A stretch of DNA of 64,000 nucleotides, from assembly GCF_016862575.1 (NCBI RefSeq), contig NZ_BONF01000008.1, forward strand, positions 248,001 to 312,000, in the 5' to 3' direction. Source of the stretch: Catellatospora bangladeshensis (lineage in GTDB: Bacteria > Actinomycetota > Actinomycetes > Mycobacteriales > Micromonosporaceae). A program made the position numbers and the translations under genes. This document shows positions 7,305 to 15,437 of this stretch, one piece after another (the first letter of the stretch is position 1; each line of letters opens with the position of its first letter). The notes under the pieces are model-generated. The model was not told where the DNA came from and ran no database searches. It was given only the letters and a program-made list of their open reading frames with translations.

Positions 7305-10256
7305 TCAGCCGTTGGGGAACAGGGCGGCGAAGTCGGCGAAGGCCATCGCCACGTCGCTCTGGGCCCAGAAGCGGTGGTACGTGAACTGCGGCTCGGCGCC
7401 GCCGTTGAGGTAGGTCTGGACCTTCGACCACTCGGGGTCCTGCTTGTACCAGGAGCGGATGTCGATGAACGACTTGCCAGCGGTGATGATGTCACCGTTG
7501 GGCATGTCGCCCGTCCAGCCGGACGGGACGTAGATGCCCTGGCCGGTGGAGGTGTTGTAGGTGTCGTCGAACCGCCGGTAGTCGCCGCGGGTCTCCACGG
7601 TCGACACGCCCTTGCTCTCGGCCTTGGCGTACAGGGCGTCGATCAGGCCCTTGCCCGTGGTCTTGGCGGCGGCGTTGCCGGACTTGGCCGCGTAGAACAG
7701 CAGGGCGCGGGCGAGCGACGCGGTGACGCCGACGTCCTGGCCGGTGCTGGTCACCGTGACGTGCAGGTTGGTGTTGGCGGCCGGGCTGGACGGGTTCCAG
7801 GTGGTCGGCGCGCCGGACCAGGCCAGCTCGGACGGGACGGCGAAGTTCGTGCCGCTCACCGTGGTGTTCGCGATGGCCCACGGCACCCACTTGTCGAGCA
7901 GCGCCTTGGCCTTGGTGTTACCGGTGGCGTAGTACAGCTCGGCGATGCGGCCCATCGACCAGACCTGCATGCCGAACCACTGGTTCGACGGCGGGTCGTG
8001 GTAGACCGGCTTCTCGTCGTAGAACATGCCGTAGAACGTCGGCGTGCCCGCCGGCGGCTGGCCGTAGTTGCCGTTCCAGCTGTTGGTCGCGCCGCCGGCG
8101 ATGCCGCCCTCGGCCGACTGCAGCCACTGGTAGAACTCGAGCTGCCGGTTGAAGCTGTTGGTCCAGTCCGCGTTGGCGGTCGGCGACTGCGGCTTCAGCG
8201 CGGGGACGTTCGCCAGGGCGTACGCCGCCATCGGGTTCTGGTAGCCGAAGTGGTTGTGGCTGGAGCCGATGCGCCACGACCAGGCGGAGGTGAGGCCGCC
8301 GCCCCAGGCGTAGTACCAGGACATCAGGTAGTGCATCGAGTCACGGCCGGTGCCGGCGGCGCAGGTGGTCGCGCCGACGCAGTTGCCGATCTTCTTGAAG
8401 TACTTGTCGAACATGGCGTAGCGCAGGTAGTCGCCCATCTTCGCGGCCTTGCCGATGGTGGACGCGATCTGCGACTGCTTGCCCTGCTCGGTGGCCCAGG
8501 TCAGCGCCCAGTAGGCCGCCTCGATGGCGCGGGCGTCGGCGTCGGGCGCGTTGGTGTACTTCCACTGCGGCGCGGGCGCGCTGGACTCCTTGACGAACAG
8601 GTCCAGGTAGCCGTTGGGGCCGCCGAAGGCGAGGTTGTCACAGCTCGGCTGCGGGATGGTCTCCCACACCGACTCCTGCGGGCCCCGCTGGAAGGTGTTG
8701 ATGTACGCCGGGCGCGTGGTGCCGTTGCCGCAGCGGCCGAAGCCGTACTTGTTGTCGACGTCCAGCAGCCAGTGCATGCCGTAGATGTTGCCGTTGCCGT
8801 AGGTGCTGGTCAGCTCGCTGCGCAGCGGGTCGGCACCGACGGACACGCTGGGCTGCAGCTGCGCCGGGTAGTCGGCCGGGTTGAGGGACTCGGCCGCGTA
8901 CTGCGGGGTGCCGGCCACGCCCGCGTTGGGCTGGTCGGTCGCCGACGGGATGATGTACTGCTCCATCACGGTCCAGGCCTGGTTGAACTTGGTCCAGTCC
9001 TGCGTGAAGCGGCCGTAGTAGGCCTCCAGCCACAGCCAGTACGAGAACGCCTCGCTGGTGGTCTCGTGGCCGTAGTCGGGCGCCTCGACGATCAGCGTCT
9101 CGATCGAGTGGTACGGCACACCCTCGGGCGAGAAGTACCCGTTGGCCGTGTTCTTGATCTTGTTGTACTGGTCGATGAAGCGCTGGGTGTAGACGTTGAC
9201 CTCGTCGTCGGCCTCGGTCGCGGTGACCACGCCGGGGTCGTGCCCGGTCGCGCTGGCCGTGATGGTGGCGGTGCCGGAGGTGTTGTCCGCGTCCTGCGCC
9301 GCGGCCAGGGTCACCGTCTGCTCGGTGCCGTAGTTGGCCGGGGTGAACGTCAGCGTGGCGCCGGTGGAGACGGTCACGTCGGTGTCACCGGCGGTGCGGG
9401 CGACCGCGACGGTCACGTTCGCGGTCGGCGCGGCCGACAGCTTCACCTTGACCGTGTTGGTGCCGCCCTCGGGCACGCTCACCGCGGCCGTGCTCGCCCC
9501 GTTGACCAGCACCTTCGGGGCTACAGAGGCGTCGACCACGACGGTGGTGTTGGCGGTGGCGGTGGCGCCGCCGTTGTCGGTCGCCTTGGCCTGGAACACG
9601 TACGTGCCCACCGGCAGCGCCGAGACGTCCCAGGTGTACGGGGACGCGGTGTCCGAGCCGAGCAGCAGCCCGTCGCGGTAGAACTCGACCTTCGACACGG
9701 TGCCGGGCGCGGTGTCCGCCGCGGTCGCCGCGATGGTGAACGCGGCCGGCGCGGTGAAGTGGGTGTTGTTGGCCGGCGACGTGATGCTCACGGTCGGCGC
9801 CGGGTTGGCCCCGGTGCACGGGGTGCCGTTGATGCTGAACGACGTCGGCGACGAGTACGTGCCGCTCCAGCGGCCGTTGAAGCCGATGCCGGTCGAGCCG
9901 CCGGTGCCGACGTTGCCGTTGTAGTTGAGGTTCGTCGCGGTGATGTTCTGGCCGGACGCGGTGTAGTTGGCCGACCAGCCGGGCAGCGTGATCGACTGGC
10001 CGGAGGGCAGCGTGAAGCCGAGCGACCAGCTCGTCCACGGGTCGCCCAGGTTCTTCAGGGTGAGGCTGGCGGTGAAGCCGCCGGTGCCGGCGCCCTCAGT
10101 CCACGGGTTGGCGGTGTATACGACCTCGCAGGCGACTGCGGCCTGGGCCGGGCTCGCCGCCACCACCAGGCCGCCGACGGCGACGAGCGCCGCGGTGGCG
10201 ACGGCGCCGGAGCGCCGCAGGATTCTGTGGCGGGAACGCCGCAGTGTGTGCAACAA
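7305..10256 (-). CDS. Secreted multidomain cellulase: CBM2, Ig-like, Calx-beta-like, GH48
   Basis: Processive exocellulase, about 983 residues. In order: a signal peptide ending SPAQAA; a family-2 cellulose-binding module (CEVVYTANPWTEGAGTGGF, tryptophans and paired Cys); an Ig-like domain (ANPAPTVSITSPANNTHFTAPA); a Calx-beta-like domain (VPEGGTNTVKVKLSAAP); then the GH48 catalytic domain from VNVYTQRFIDQYNKIKN, with EAPDYGHETTSEAFSYWLWLEAYYG carrying the proposed acid Glu. The TTG start at 10256 is chosen because GAGGAG ends 6 bases before it and the signal peptide follows at once; the open frame continues to 10433 without a ribosome site. A CebR-like palindrome lies at 10414-10427, implying cello-oligosaccharide control. 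The linker region is duplicated-domain rich, not broken. Confidence 0.92.
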   Translation of the reverse strand: MLHTLRRSRHRILRRSGAVATAALVAVGGLVVAASPAQAAVACEVVYTANPWTEGAGTGGFTASLTLKNLGDPWTSWSLGFTLPSGQSITLPGWSANYTASGQNITATNLNYNGNVGTGGSTGIGFNGRWSGTYSSPTSFSINGTPCTGANPAPTVSITSPANNTHFTAPAAFTIAATAADTAPGTVSKVEFYRDGLLLGSDTASPYTWDVSALPVGTYVFQAKATDNGGATATANTTVVVDASVAPKVLVNGASTAAVSVPEGGTNTVKVKLSAAPTANVTVAVARTAGDTDVTVSTGATLTFTPANYGTEQTVTLAAAQDADNTSGTATITASATGHDPGVVTATEADDEVNVYTQRFIDQYNKIKNTANGYFSPEGVPYHSIETLIVEAPDYGHETTSEAFSYWLWLEAYYGRFTQDWTKFNQAWTVMEQYIIPSATDQPNAGVAGTPQYAAESLNPADYPAQLQPSVSVGADPLRSELTSTYGNGNIYGMHWLLDVDNKYGFGRCGNGTTRPAYINTFQRGPQESVWETIPQPSCDNLAFGGPNGYLDLFVKESSAPAPQWKYTNAPDADARAIEAAYWALTWATEQGKQSQIASTIGKAAKMGDYLRYAMFDKYFKKIGNCVGATTCAAGTGRDSMHYLMSWYYAWGGGLTSAWSWRIGSSHNHFGYQNPMAAYALANVPALKPQSPTANADWTNSFNRQLEFYQWLQSAEGGIAGGATNSWNGNYGQPPAGTPTFYGMFYDEKPVYHDPPSNQWFGMQVWSMGRIAELYYATGNTKAKALLDKWVPWAIANTTVSGTNFAVPSELAWSGAPTTWNPSSPAANTNLHVTVTSTGQDVGVTASLARALLFYAAKSGNAAAKTTGKGLIDALYAKAESKGVSTVETRGDYRRFDDTYNTSTGQGIYVPSGWTGDMPNGDIITAGKSFIDIRSWYKQDPEWSKVQTYLNGGAEPQFTYHRFWAQSDVAMAFADFAALFPNG

Positions 10257-10413
10257 GATGAACTCCTCGCGAATGCGCCGGGATCGGGCCCGGCGGGGAA
10301 ACCTTTCGCGCCGTCGATCGATGACGGCGATGGAGCGAAGCGGCTCGTCCATGCCCTGACGTGCCGTGTCGCGCGACGATGGCTCCCGGTCGCGAATTCG
10401 GATCAGTCTTACA

Positions 10414-10427
10414 TGGGAGCGCTTCCA
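10414..10427. promoter_or_regulatory. CebR/CelR-like operator
   Basis: TGGGAGCGCTTCCA differs by one base from the perfect palindrome TGGGAGCGCTCCCA, the published CebR/CelR box of Streptomyces and Thermobifida cellulase genes. It lies about 160 bases upstream of the GH48 start and 94 bases upstream of the divergent aldo/keto reductase, so it could control either or both. No cebR gene is in the window. Confidence 0.75.
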
Positions 10428-10520
10428 TAGCAAGGGCTCACTACCTCGCGCAACGTCCCGATCGTCACTCCTTTAGGTGTTGCGCCAGGCAGCCGGCGCG
10501 GGCGCTGGAAGAATGGACGC

Positions 10521-11354
10521 ATGATCGTTTCGGACGTGACGCTCAATAACGGGGTTCGGATGCCCCAGCTCGGGTTCGGCGTGTGGCAGGTCGACGACGA
10601 CACGGCGGAGAAGGCCGTGATCACGGCGCTGGAGTCGGGCTACCGCAGCATCGACACCGCCAAGATCTACTTCAACGAGGAGGGCGTCGGCCGCGCCATC
10701 CGGGCCGCCGGCGTGCCCCGCGAGGAACTGTTCGTCACCACCAAGCTGTGGAACACCGAGCACGAGTACGACAAGGCGCTGCGCGCGTTCGACGAGAGCC
10801 TGGCCAAGCTGGGCCTGGACTACCTGGACCTGTACCTGATCCACTGGCCGGTGCCGTCGCAGGACCGCTACACCGAGGCCTGGCGCGCGCTGGAGAAGCT
10901 GTACGCCGACCAGCGGGTGCGCGCCATCGGCGTCTCCAACTTCACCGTGCAGACCATGAGCCGCCTGCTGGACGAGTTCGAGGTGGTGCCCGCGGTCAAC
11001 CAGATCGAGCTGCACCCCCGCTTCACCCAGGAGGAGCTGCGCAAGCTGCACGCGGTGCACGACATCGCGACCGAGGCGTGGAGCCCGCTCGGCCAGGGCA
11101 AGGGCCTGCTCGACGAGCCGGTGCTCGCGCAGGTGGCGAGCAGGCACGGCAGGACCCCGGCGCAGGTGGTGCTGCGGTGGCACCTGCAGCTCGGCAACGT
11201 GGTCATCCCGAAGTCGGTCACCCCGTCGCGGATCGCGGAGAACCTGGCCGTCTTCGACTTCACCCTGGACGACGAGGACATGGCCGCGCTGTCCACCCTG
11301 GACACCGGCGCCCGGATCGGCCCCGACCCGGCGACCTTCGCCTGGATGGGCTGA
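10521..11354 (+). CDS. Aldo/keto reductase (2,5-diketo-D-gluconate reductase-like)
   Basis: NADPH-dependent carbonyl reductase of 277 residues, TIM-barrel fold. The four catalytic residues are visible: Asp and Tyr in SIDTAKIYFNEEGVG, Lys in VTTKLWN and His in YLIHWP. The cofactor end is GNVVIPKSVTPSRIAENL. The start ATG 10521 gives the typical N-terminus VTLNNGVRMPQLGFGVW. It diverges from the cellulase gene across a CebR-like box, so a link to sugar metabolism is possible but unproven; these enzymes are promiscuous. A strong terminator at 11368-11407 ends the transcript, so it is monocistronic. Confidence 0.92.
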   Translation: MIVSDVTLNNGVRMPQLGFGVWQVDDDTAEKAVITALESGYRSIDTAKIYFNEEGVGRAIRAAGVPREELFVTTKLWNTEHEYDKALRAFDESLAKLGLDYLDLYLIHWPVPSQDRYTEAWRALEKLYADQRVRAIGVSNFTVQTMSRLLDEFEVVPAVNQIELHPRFTQEELRKLHAVHDIATEAWSPLGQGKGLLDEPVLAQVASRHGRTPAQVVLRWHLQLGNVVIPKSVTPSRIAENLAVFDFTLDDEDMAALSTLDTGARIGPDPATFAWMG

Positions 11355-11367
11355 CCGGTCCACGCAC

Positions 11368-11407
11368 GACGGACGCCGCAGGTCGATTGGGACCGGCGGC
11401 GTCCGTC
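11368..11407 (+). terminator. Rho-independent-type terminator after the aldo/keto reductase
   Basis: A 12-bp perfect outer stem (11368-11379 with 11396-11407) with a stacked inner GGTC/GACC pair. It begins 14 bases after the stop. The -10-like TATGCT of the next gene begins 4 bases later. Confidence 0.8.
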
Positions 11408-11410
11408 TCG

Positions 11411-11416
11411 TATGCT
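11411..11416 (+). promoter_or_regulatory. -10-like hexamer of a probable leaderless transcript
   Basis: TATGCT is followed by exactly 7 bases and then GTG 11424, the spacing expected when transcription starts at the initiation codon. Confidence 0.5.
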
Positions 11417-11423
11417 CGCCGCT

Positions 11424-12152
11424 GTGTCGGTGACGGGGCGCGGCTCGCTGAGCCGCAGGCTGGGCAGAGGACTGCTGGACACGGCGGCGCCGCGGTTGCG
11501 CATGATCATCGTGGTGCTGGCGCTGGGGATCTCCGGGCTGTTCGGCGGGTGGGAGACGGTGCCCGCCGCGCCGGAGCCGCAGCACACCGCGGGCACCGCG
11601 ATCGGCGGCGGACCGTGGCAGGTCGAGGTGCTCGAGGCGAAAGTGGCCGGCGACATGCCCCCGCTGCGCCGCCAGGACGAGAACAACCGCTGGGTGTACG
11701 TCATCGCGAACGTCACCATCACCGCGCACGAGTCGATCACGCTCACCAAGCAGATCCTGCGGCTGTCCGGGGTGGAGGGCCTGCTCACCGAGGAGCCCTA
11801 CGACATGGCGCTCGACCGGGACAAGCGGGTGATCCGGCGGCTGCACCCGAACATGACCGAGAAGGTCGTCTTCTTCTGGGAGCAGGACGGCGACGCGCCG
11901 CTGCCCACCAGCCTCACCGTGCTGGTCCAGGCGCGCACCTACCGCGAGGACTCGCTCAGCCACGAGGCCAAGTGGATGGACGACGACGAGGTCGCCGGCC
12001 GGGTCACCCTCCCCGTGATCGACAACCGCGCCGCGGCCTCGCCCAGCGCCTCGCCGCGGCCCAGCGCGTCGGTGACCGCGAAGCCCGGCGCCTCGCCGAA
12101 GCCCAGCCGCTCGCCGCGGTCCGCCTCCCCGAGCGCGAGGGCCACCCCGTGA
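11424..12152 (+). CDS. Membrane-anchored exported protein, unknown function (gene 1 of 3)
   Basis: About 242 residues. A basic N-terminus and one helix (MIIVVLALGISGLFGGW) suggest an anchored extracytoplasmic protein. The body looks beta-rich (WQVEVLEAKVAGDMPPLRRQ, WVYVIANVTITAHESITL) like DUF4352-type Ig-fold domains. The C-terminus is a low-complexity Ser/Pro/Ala tail (SPSASPRPSASV...), probably wall-spanning. GTG 11424 is preferred because of the TATGCT-N7 spacing; ATG 11412 lies in the same frame but overlaps the hexamer. The stop overlaps the next gene by 4 bases (GTGA). I do not recognise a characterised homologue; coupling to the next two proteins suggests a complex. Confidence 0.75.
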   Translation: MSVTGRGSLSRRLGRGLLDTAAPRLRMIIVVLALGISGLFGGWETVPAAPEPQHTAGTAIGGGPWQVEVLEAKVAGDMPPLRRQDENNRWVYVIANVTITAHESITLTKQILRLSGVEGLLTEEPYDMALDRDKRVIRRLHPNMTEKVVFFWEQDGDAPLPTSLTVLVQARTYREDSLSHEAKWMDDDEVAGRVTLPVIDNRAAASPSASPRPSASVTAKPGASPKPSRSPRSASPSARATP

Positions 12153-12724
12153 GCCTGCTCCGCCGCCTGGGCGCGGCCCTCTTCGTGATCGCGGTGCTCG
12201 CCGCCGGGCATGCCCTGACCACCGCGCTGCCCGACCGCAACCAGCAGCTGCGCGCGTTCCCGGCCACGGGCGAGTTCGGCACCGACGTGACCGCGCGCGA
12301 GTTCACCGTGCGGGTCGGCGCGGTGCGCTGCGCCGCCGAGCTGAAGATCGGCACCGCGATCCTGACCACGCAGGGCGTGTGGATCGTGGTCAAGCTGCGG
12401 CTGACCGCGCGCAGCCAGGTGACGAGCATCCAGTACGCCGCCATCCGCGACGCCGAGGGCCGGGTCTACGAGGTGACCGACCGCTTCGAGCAGACGCTCG
12501 TCGCGGGCGGCCGCCGCCTCCAGCCCGGCATCGCGGTCGAGGGTGAGATCGCGCTGGAGGTGCCCGCCACCTCGACCGGCACGCTGACCCTGCTGCTGGC
12601 CTCCACCTTCGTCGACCACCGGATGGACTCGATGGCCGAGATCCCGCTGCCCATCGGCGACGTGAGAGCGGCGCTGGACAACCCTGCCTCCACCGAGGTC
12701 CTGGCGCCCAGGGTCGCGAAGTGA
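12149..12724 (+). CDS. Membrane-anchored exported protein, unknown function (gene 2 of 3)
   Basis: 191 residues. One N-terminal membrane helix (LGAALFVIAVLAAGHALTTAL) precedes an extracytoplasmic, probably Ig-like beta domain (REFTVRVGAVRCAAELKIG, GVWIVVKLRLTARSQVTSI, RRLQPGIAVEGEIALEVP). The last element resembles DUF4352 proteins, where a 'principal value greater than baseline' fold recurs. The GTG start overlaps the preceding TGA by 4 bases and its own TGA overlaps the next GTG by 4 bases, so the three products are made in step. No catalytic motif is seen. Function unknown. Confidence 0.75.
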   Translation: MSLLRRLGAALFVIAVLAAGHALTTALPDRNQQLRAFPATGEFGTDVTAREFTVRVGAVRCAAELKIGTAILTTQGVWIVVKLRLTARSQVTSIQYAAIRDAEGRVYEVTDRFEQTLVAGGRRLQPGIAVEGEIALEVPATSTGTLTLLLASTFVDHRMDSMAEIPLPIGDVRAALDNPASTEVLAPRVAK

Positions 12725-13278
12725 GGGGCCCGGACGCGCTCGGCCGCGGCTGGTGGCGGCGCAACCGGTGGGGCCTGGTCGTGGTGCTGCCCGCCTTCGC
12801 CGCGATGCTGTACGGCTCGGTGTACATCGACCTCGACAACTGGCAGCAGCGCGAGCCACGGCCGGTCGCGGCGGCCGCCGACGGCTGGGTCGACTTCGGC
12901 GGGGTGCGGCTGCACCTGGTCGAGATCGTGCCGGCCACCGACCTCAAGCGCTTCGGCGGGCAGCCGTTCACGGTGCCGCAGGGCGTGACCGCCTGGCGGG
13001 CGGTGTTCGAGATCGAGCCGTCCGGGGCCGAGGTGCCGTTCTGCTCGGTGCGGCTGGAGGACACGGCGGGCCGGGTGTACGACGACCGGCCCGACGAGTT
13101 GCTGCGCGCCGACGCGGACCGGGCCACCTGCGCTGTGGAGGACAGCCCGGTCCCGGCCGCGTCAGGCCGGCACCAGGCCGCCGCCTACTTCGTCACGCCC
13201 GCCGACGCCGAGCCCGTCGCGGTGCGCGTCACCTTCGGCGCGGTCGACCTGACCCGGTACGCCCGCCTCGGCCGCTGA
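12721..13278 (+). CDS. Membrane-anchored exported protein, unknown function (gene 3 of 3)
   Basis: 185 residues. A basic WWRRNRW segment leads into one helix (GLVVVLPAFAAMLYGSVYI), followed by an extracytoplasmic domain with two cysteines (VPFCSVRLEDTAG, RATCAVED) that could form a disulfide. It is translationally coupled to the previous gene by GTGA at 12721-12724. Its last 117 bases overlap, tail to tail, the 3' end of the opposite-strand membrane protein gene. It has the same layout as the two upstream genes (one helix plus beta domain), suggesting a small family that assembles together. Function unknown. Confidence 0.7.
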   Translation: MRGPDALGRGWWRRNRWGLVVVLPAFAAMLYGSVYIDLDNWQQREPRPVAAAADGWVDFGGVRLHLVEIVPATDLKRFGGQPFTVPQGVTAWRAVFEIEPSGAEVPFCSVRLEDTAGRVYDDRPDELLRADADRATCAVEDSPVPAASGRHQAAAYFVTPADAEPVAVRVTFGAVDLTRYARLGR

Positions 13279-14544
13279 GCCGCTGACCCGCAGCACCCGG
13301 TCCACCGCCGCGGCGACCAGGCACAGCTGCAGCACCATGGTGATCGACTCGTTGACCGCGGACAGCGGCCCGGACAGCGGCACCCACCAGGTGTCGAGCT
13401 GCCGCGGGCCGATGATGGTGCGCTCCAGCTCCCACAGCCACCGCGGCAGTCCCTGGGTGCACACGAAGAGCAGGCAGAACAGCAGGATGGGCACCATGCC
13501 GGCGTACGCCACCAGCCGGTAGGACCGGGCCAGCGGGCTCATCGCCTCGCGCATGTCGGCGGTGCCGCCCTTGGCGAGCCGGCGCACCGGCATGGGCACC
13601 CGCGTCCAGCGCCGCGCGGCGCGGCGCGCCCGCTGCACCTCCTTCTCGGTCAGCGGCGGGTCCTTCATGCCGTACACCGTGGTGGCCACGAAAAGCCAGG
13701 CCACGGGCACGATCAGCACGGTGTCCACGGAGGTGGCCAGGTCGAGCGCGAAGCGCCCGGCCACCTGCGCGGACTGCTCCAGCGGCCCGAGGTGCGCCAC
13801 CAGCGCGTGCCACGTGTCCAGCGACCATTGGTAGAACCGGCGCTGCTCCACGAACGGCATGACCTTGTCGGAGAGCCCGCTCACGAACACCACCACCAGG
13901 GTGATCGACAGCACCTCCAGGTATGCCCGGACGAAGTTGACCCAGTCCCACAGCCGCTTGGCCATCAGGCCGAGCACGAAGCGCAGCACCATGGCGACCA
14001 CGACCACGGTGACCAGGGCCGCGTTCAGCTCGAACGGCAGGCGCTCCTCGACGTTCACCGCGGACGGGTTGAGGAACGTGTCCGGATTGGCCAGCGTCTC
14101 GTCCCGGAAGACCTCGTAGATGTAGTTGTTGCGGTCCTCGGTGAAGTAGTCGAAGGACGCGTACACCGCGACGAACGGCAGCAGCACGCTGGCCGTGTTC
14201 GCCAGCAGCCGGAACCGCTCCCCCGGCTCGCCGTCGCCGGTCAGCGCGGGCAGCGAGCGGGACAGCGTGCGCATCATCAGCACCAGCGCGGTCATCACCA
14301 CGACGGGCACCAGTGCGAACACCAGGAAGCCGTAGACGCCGCCGAGCTTGCTGGCCTGCACCGCAAGGATGATCATGCCGCGCCGCACCGCGAAGGCGGC
14401 GAAGATCAGGGCGAACAGCACCGGCCAGTGCCGCAGCAGCAGCGCGCCGGTGGTCCGCAGCACGGCCGCGAGGTGCCGCAGCGACCAGGCCAGCCCGTGC
14501 TTGGGCGGCGTCACGACCGTGACCGGGGAGGGGATGTCCGTCAC
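13162..14544 (-). CDS. Polytopic membrane protein, unknown function
   Basis: 460 residues with roughly seven hydrophobic segments (VLFALIFAAFAVRRGMIIL, GFLVFALVPVVVMTALVLMM, LLANTASVLLPFVAVYASF, AALVTVVVVAMVLRFVLGLM, ITLVVVFVSGLSDKVM, TVLIVPVAWLFVATTVYG, MVPILLFCLLFVC). Basic arginine-rich loops (RRAARRWTRVPMPVRR) lie between the last segments. The roughly 39 C-terminal residues are encoded antisense to the converging gene and are glycine-rich and compositionally odd, so the natural end may once have been shorter. TACGGT-N7-GTG at the start suggests a leaderless message. No transporter motif is recognised. Confidence 0.7.
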   Translation of the reverse strand: MTDIPSPVTVVTPPKHGLAWSLRHLAAVLRTTGALLLRHWPVLFALIFAAFAVRRGMIILAVQASKLGGVYGFLVFALVPVVVMTALVLMMRTLSRSLPALTGDGEPGERFRLLANTASVLLPFVAVYASFDYFTEDRNNYIYEVFRDETLANPDTFLNPSAVNVEERLPFELNAALVTVVVVAMVLRFVLGLMAKRLWDWVNFVRAYLEVLSITLVVVFVSGLSDKVMPFVEQRRFYQWSLDTWHALVAHLGPLEQSAQVAGRFALDLATSVDTVLIVPVAWLFVATTVYGMKDPPLTEKEVQRARRAARRWTRVPMPVRRLAKGGTADMREAMSPLARSYRLVAYAGMVPILLFCLLFVCTQGLPRWLWELERTIIGPRQLDTWWVPLSGPLSAVNESITMVLQLCLVAAAVDRVLRVSGSAAEAGVPGQVDRAEGDAHRDGLGVGGRDEVGGGLVPA

Positions 14545-14551
14545 GTCGAAG

Positions 14552-14557
14552 ACCGTA
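14552..14557 (-). promoter_or_regulatory. -10-like hexamer of a probable leaderless transcript
   Basis: On the minus strand TACGGT is followed by 7 bases and the GTG start at 14544. This gives the membrane-protein gene its own promoter inside the 30-base gap after the TetR gene. Confidence 0.5.
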
Positions 14558-14574
14558 CCGTCTGTCCGTTCCGG

Positions 14575-15321
14575 TCAGCCGCCCGCCTGTTCGATGTGCA
14601 GCCCCACGCCGTCGAGGATGCGGTCGAGCCCGAACTCGAACTCGTCGTAGCCCTCCTCGGGGTGGTCGAACACGCCCGCGGCGAGCACCCTGCCCAGCGC
14701 CGGGAAGCGGGCCGGGTCGACGAGCAGCTTGAGCAGCCTGCCGTACGCGCCGATGGACTCGTCCAAGGAGGAGCCCGCCGCGTTCACCGCGGTCAGCATG
14801 TCCACGGCGGTGGTGGCCTCGTTCCGGACGTACCCGCTGAGCAGCAGGATCACCGAGAGCTTGCCCTCCTCCGGCAGCCGCGTGCCGCCGAGCACGGCGA
14901 GCCCGGCGTCCATCCAGGCGAGCTGGTGCGGGGTGGCGGGCGGGCCGCTGATCGGCACCCGCAGCATCCACGGCTGGCTCATGTAGACGTCGCGGCAGGC
15001 GGTGGCCCAGGCCAGCAGCCCGGCCCGCCAGCCGGCGGCGGCGTCGAGCGGCGGCGGGTCGCCGATGGCGGTGTCCACCATGAGTTCGAGCAGCTCGTCC
15101 TTGGCGCGTACGTAGCGGTAGAGCGCCATGGTGGAGGCGCCCGCCTCGGCGGCGACGCGGCTCATGGAGACCGCGCCGATGCCGTCGGCGGCGGCCACCC
15201 GGATGCCGGCGCGCACGATACCGTCCAGCGTCAGGCCGGGTTTCGGGCCCTTGCCGGGGCGCTCGCGCAGCCCCCAGGCCGCGGCGAGGTTCGCCGGCAC
15301 CGCAGCGCCGTCCAGCTCCAA
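14575..15321 (-). CDS. TetR-family transcriptional regulator
   Basis: 248 residues. The DNA-binding helix-turn-helix is in AVSMSRVAAEAGASTMALYRYVRAKDEL (roughly residues 49-76); the C-terminal ligand domain matches the TetR_C group typical of drug-efflux repressors (WRAGLLAWATACRDVYMSQPWML). It is divergently transcribed from a DHA2-type exporter. The 116-base gap contains three tandem 21-bp repeats, each with a GTAT...ATAC-type dyad (15365-15427), the likely operator array. Release of repression by an exported compound is the usual logic of such pairs. The regulated drug is unknown. Confidence 0.88.
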   Translation of the reverse strand: MELDGAAVPANLAAAWGLRERPGKGPKPGLTLDGIVRAGIRVAAADGIGAVSMSRVAAEAGASTMALYRYVRAKDELLELMVDTAIGDPPPLDAAAGWRAGLLAWATACRDVYMSQPWMLRVPISGPPATPHQLAWMDAGLAVLGGTRLPEEGKLSVILLLSGYVRNEATTAVDMLTAVNAAGSSLDESIGAYGRLLKLLVDPARFPALGRVLAAGVFDHPEEGYDEFEFGLDRILDGVGLHIEQAGG

Positions 15322-15364
15322 GGCTCACTCCTGCTCTCGTGTCTTGACTGCTCATCCTAGTACC

Positions 15365-15427
15365 GCGTATAACGTACACAGTACAGCGTATGGCATACAC
15401 AGAAGCGCGTATCACATACACAGAAGG
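15365..15427. repeat. Three tandem 21-bp operator-like repeats
   Basis: Units at 15365-15385, 15386-15406 and 15407-15427 follow the pattern GCGTATnnCATACACAGAAG plus one base. The last two units differ at only 3 of 21 positions; the first is more diverged. Each unit carries a dyad, best in the middle one (GTATG-G-CATAC). The 21-bp pitch places successive sites on the same DNA face. The array fills the TetR/MFS divergent promoter, so the TetR protein is the expected ligand. Confidence 0.8.
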
Positions 15428-15437
15428 TGGCCCCTCG

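Noticed and set aside
13792-15360. A 522-codon plus-strand frame opposite the membrane protein and TetR genes
   Set aside because: His/Gln/Arg/Val-rich shadow composition with no motif; the opposite strand has a clear TetR helix-turn-helix.
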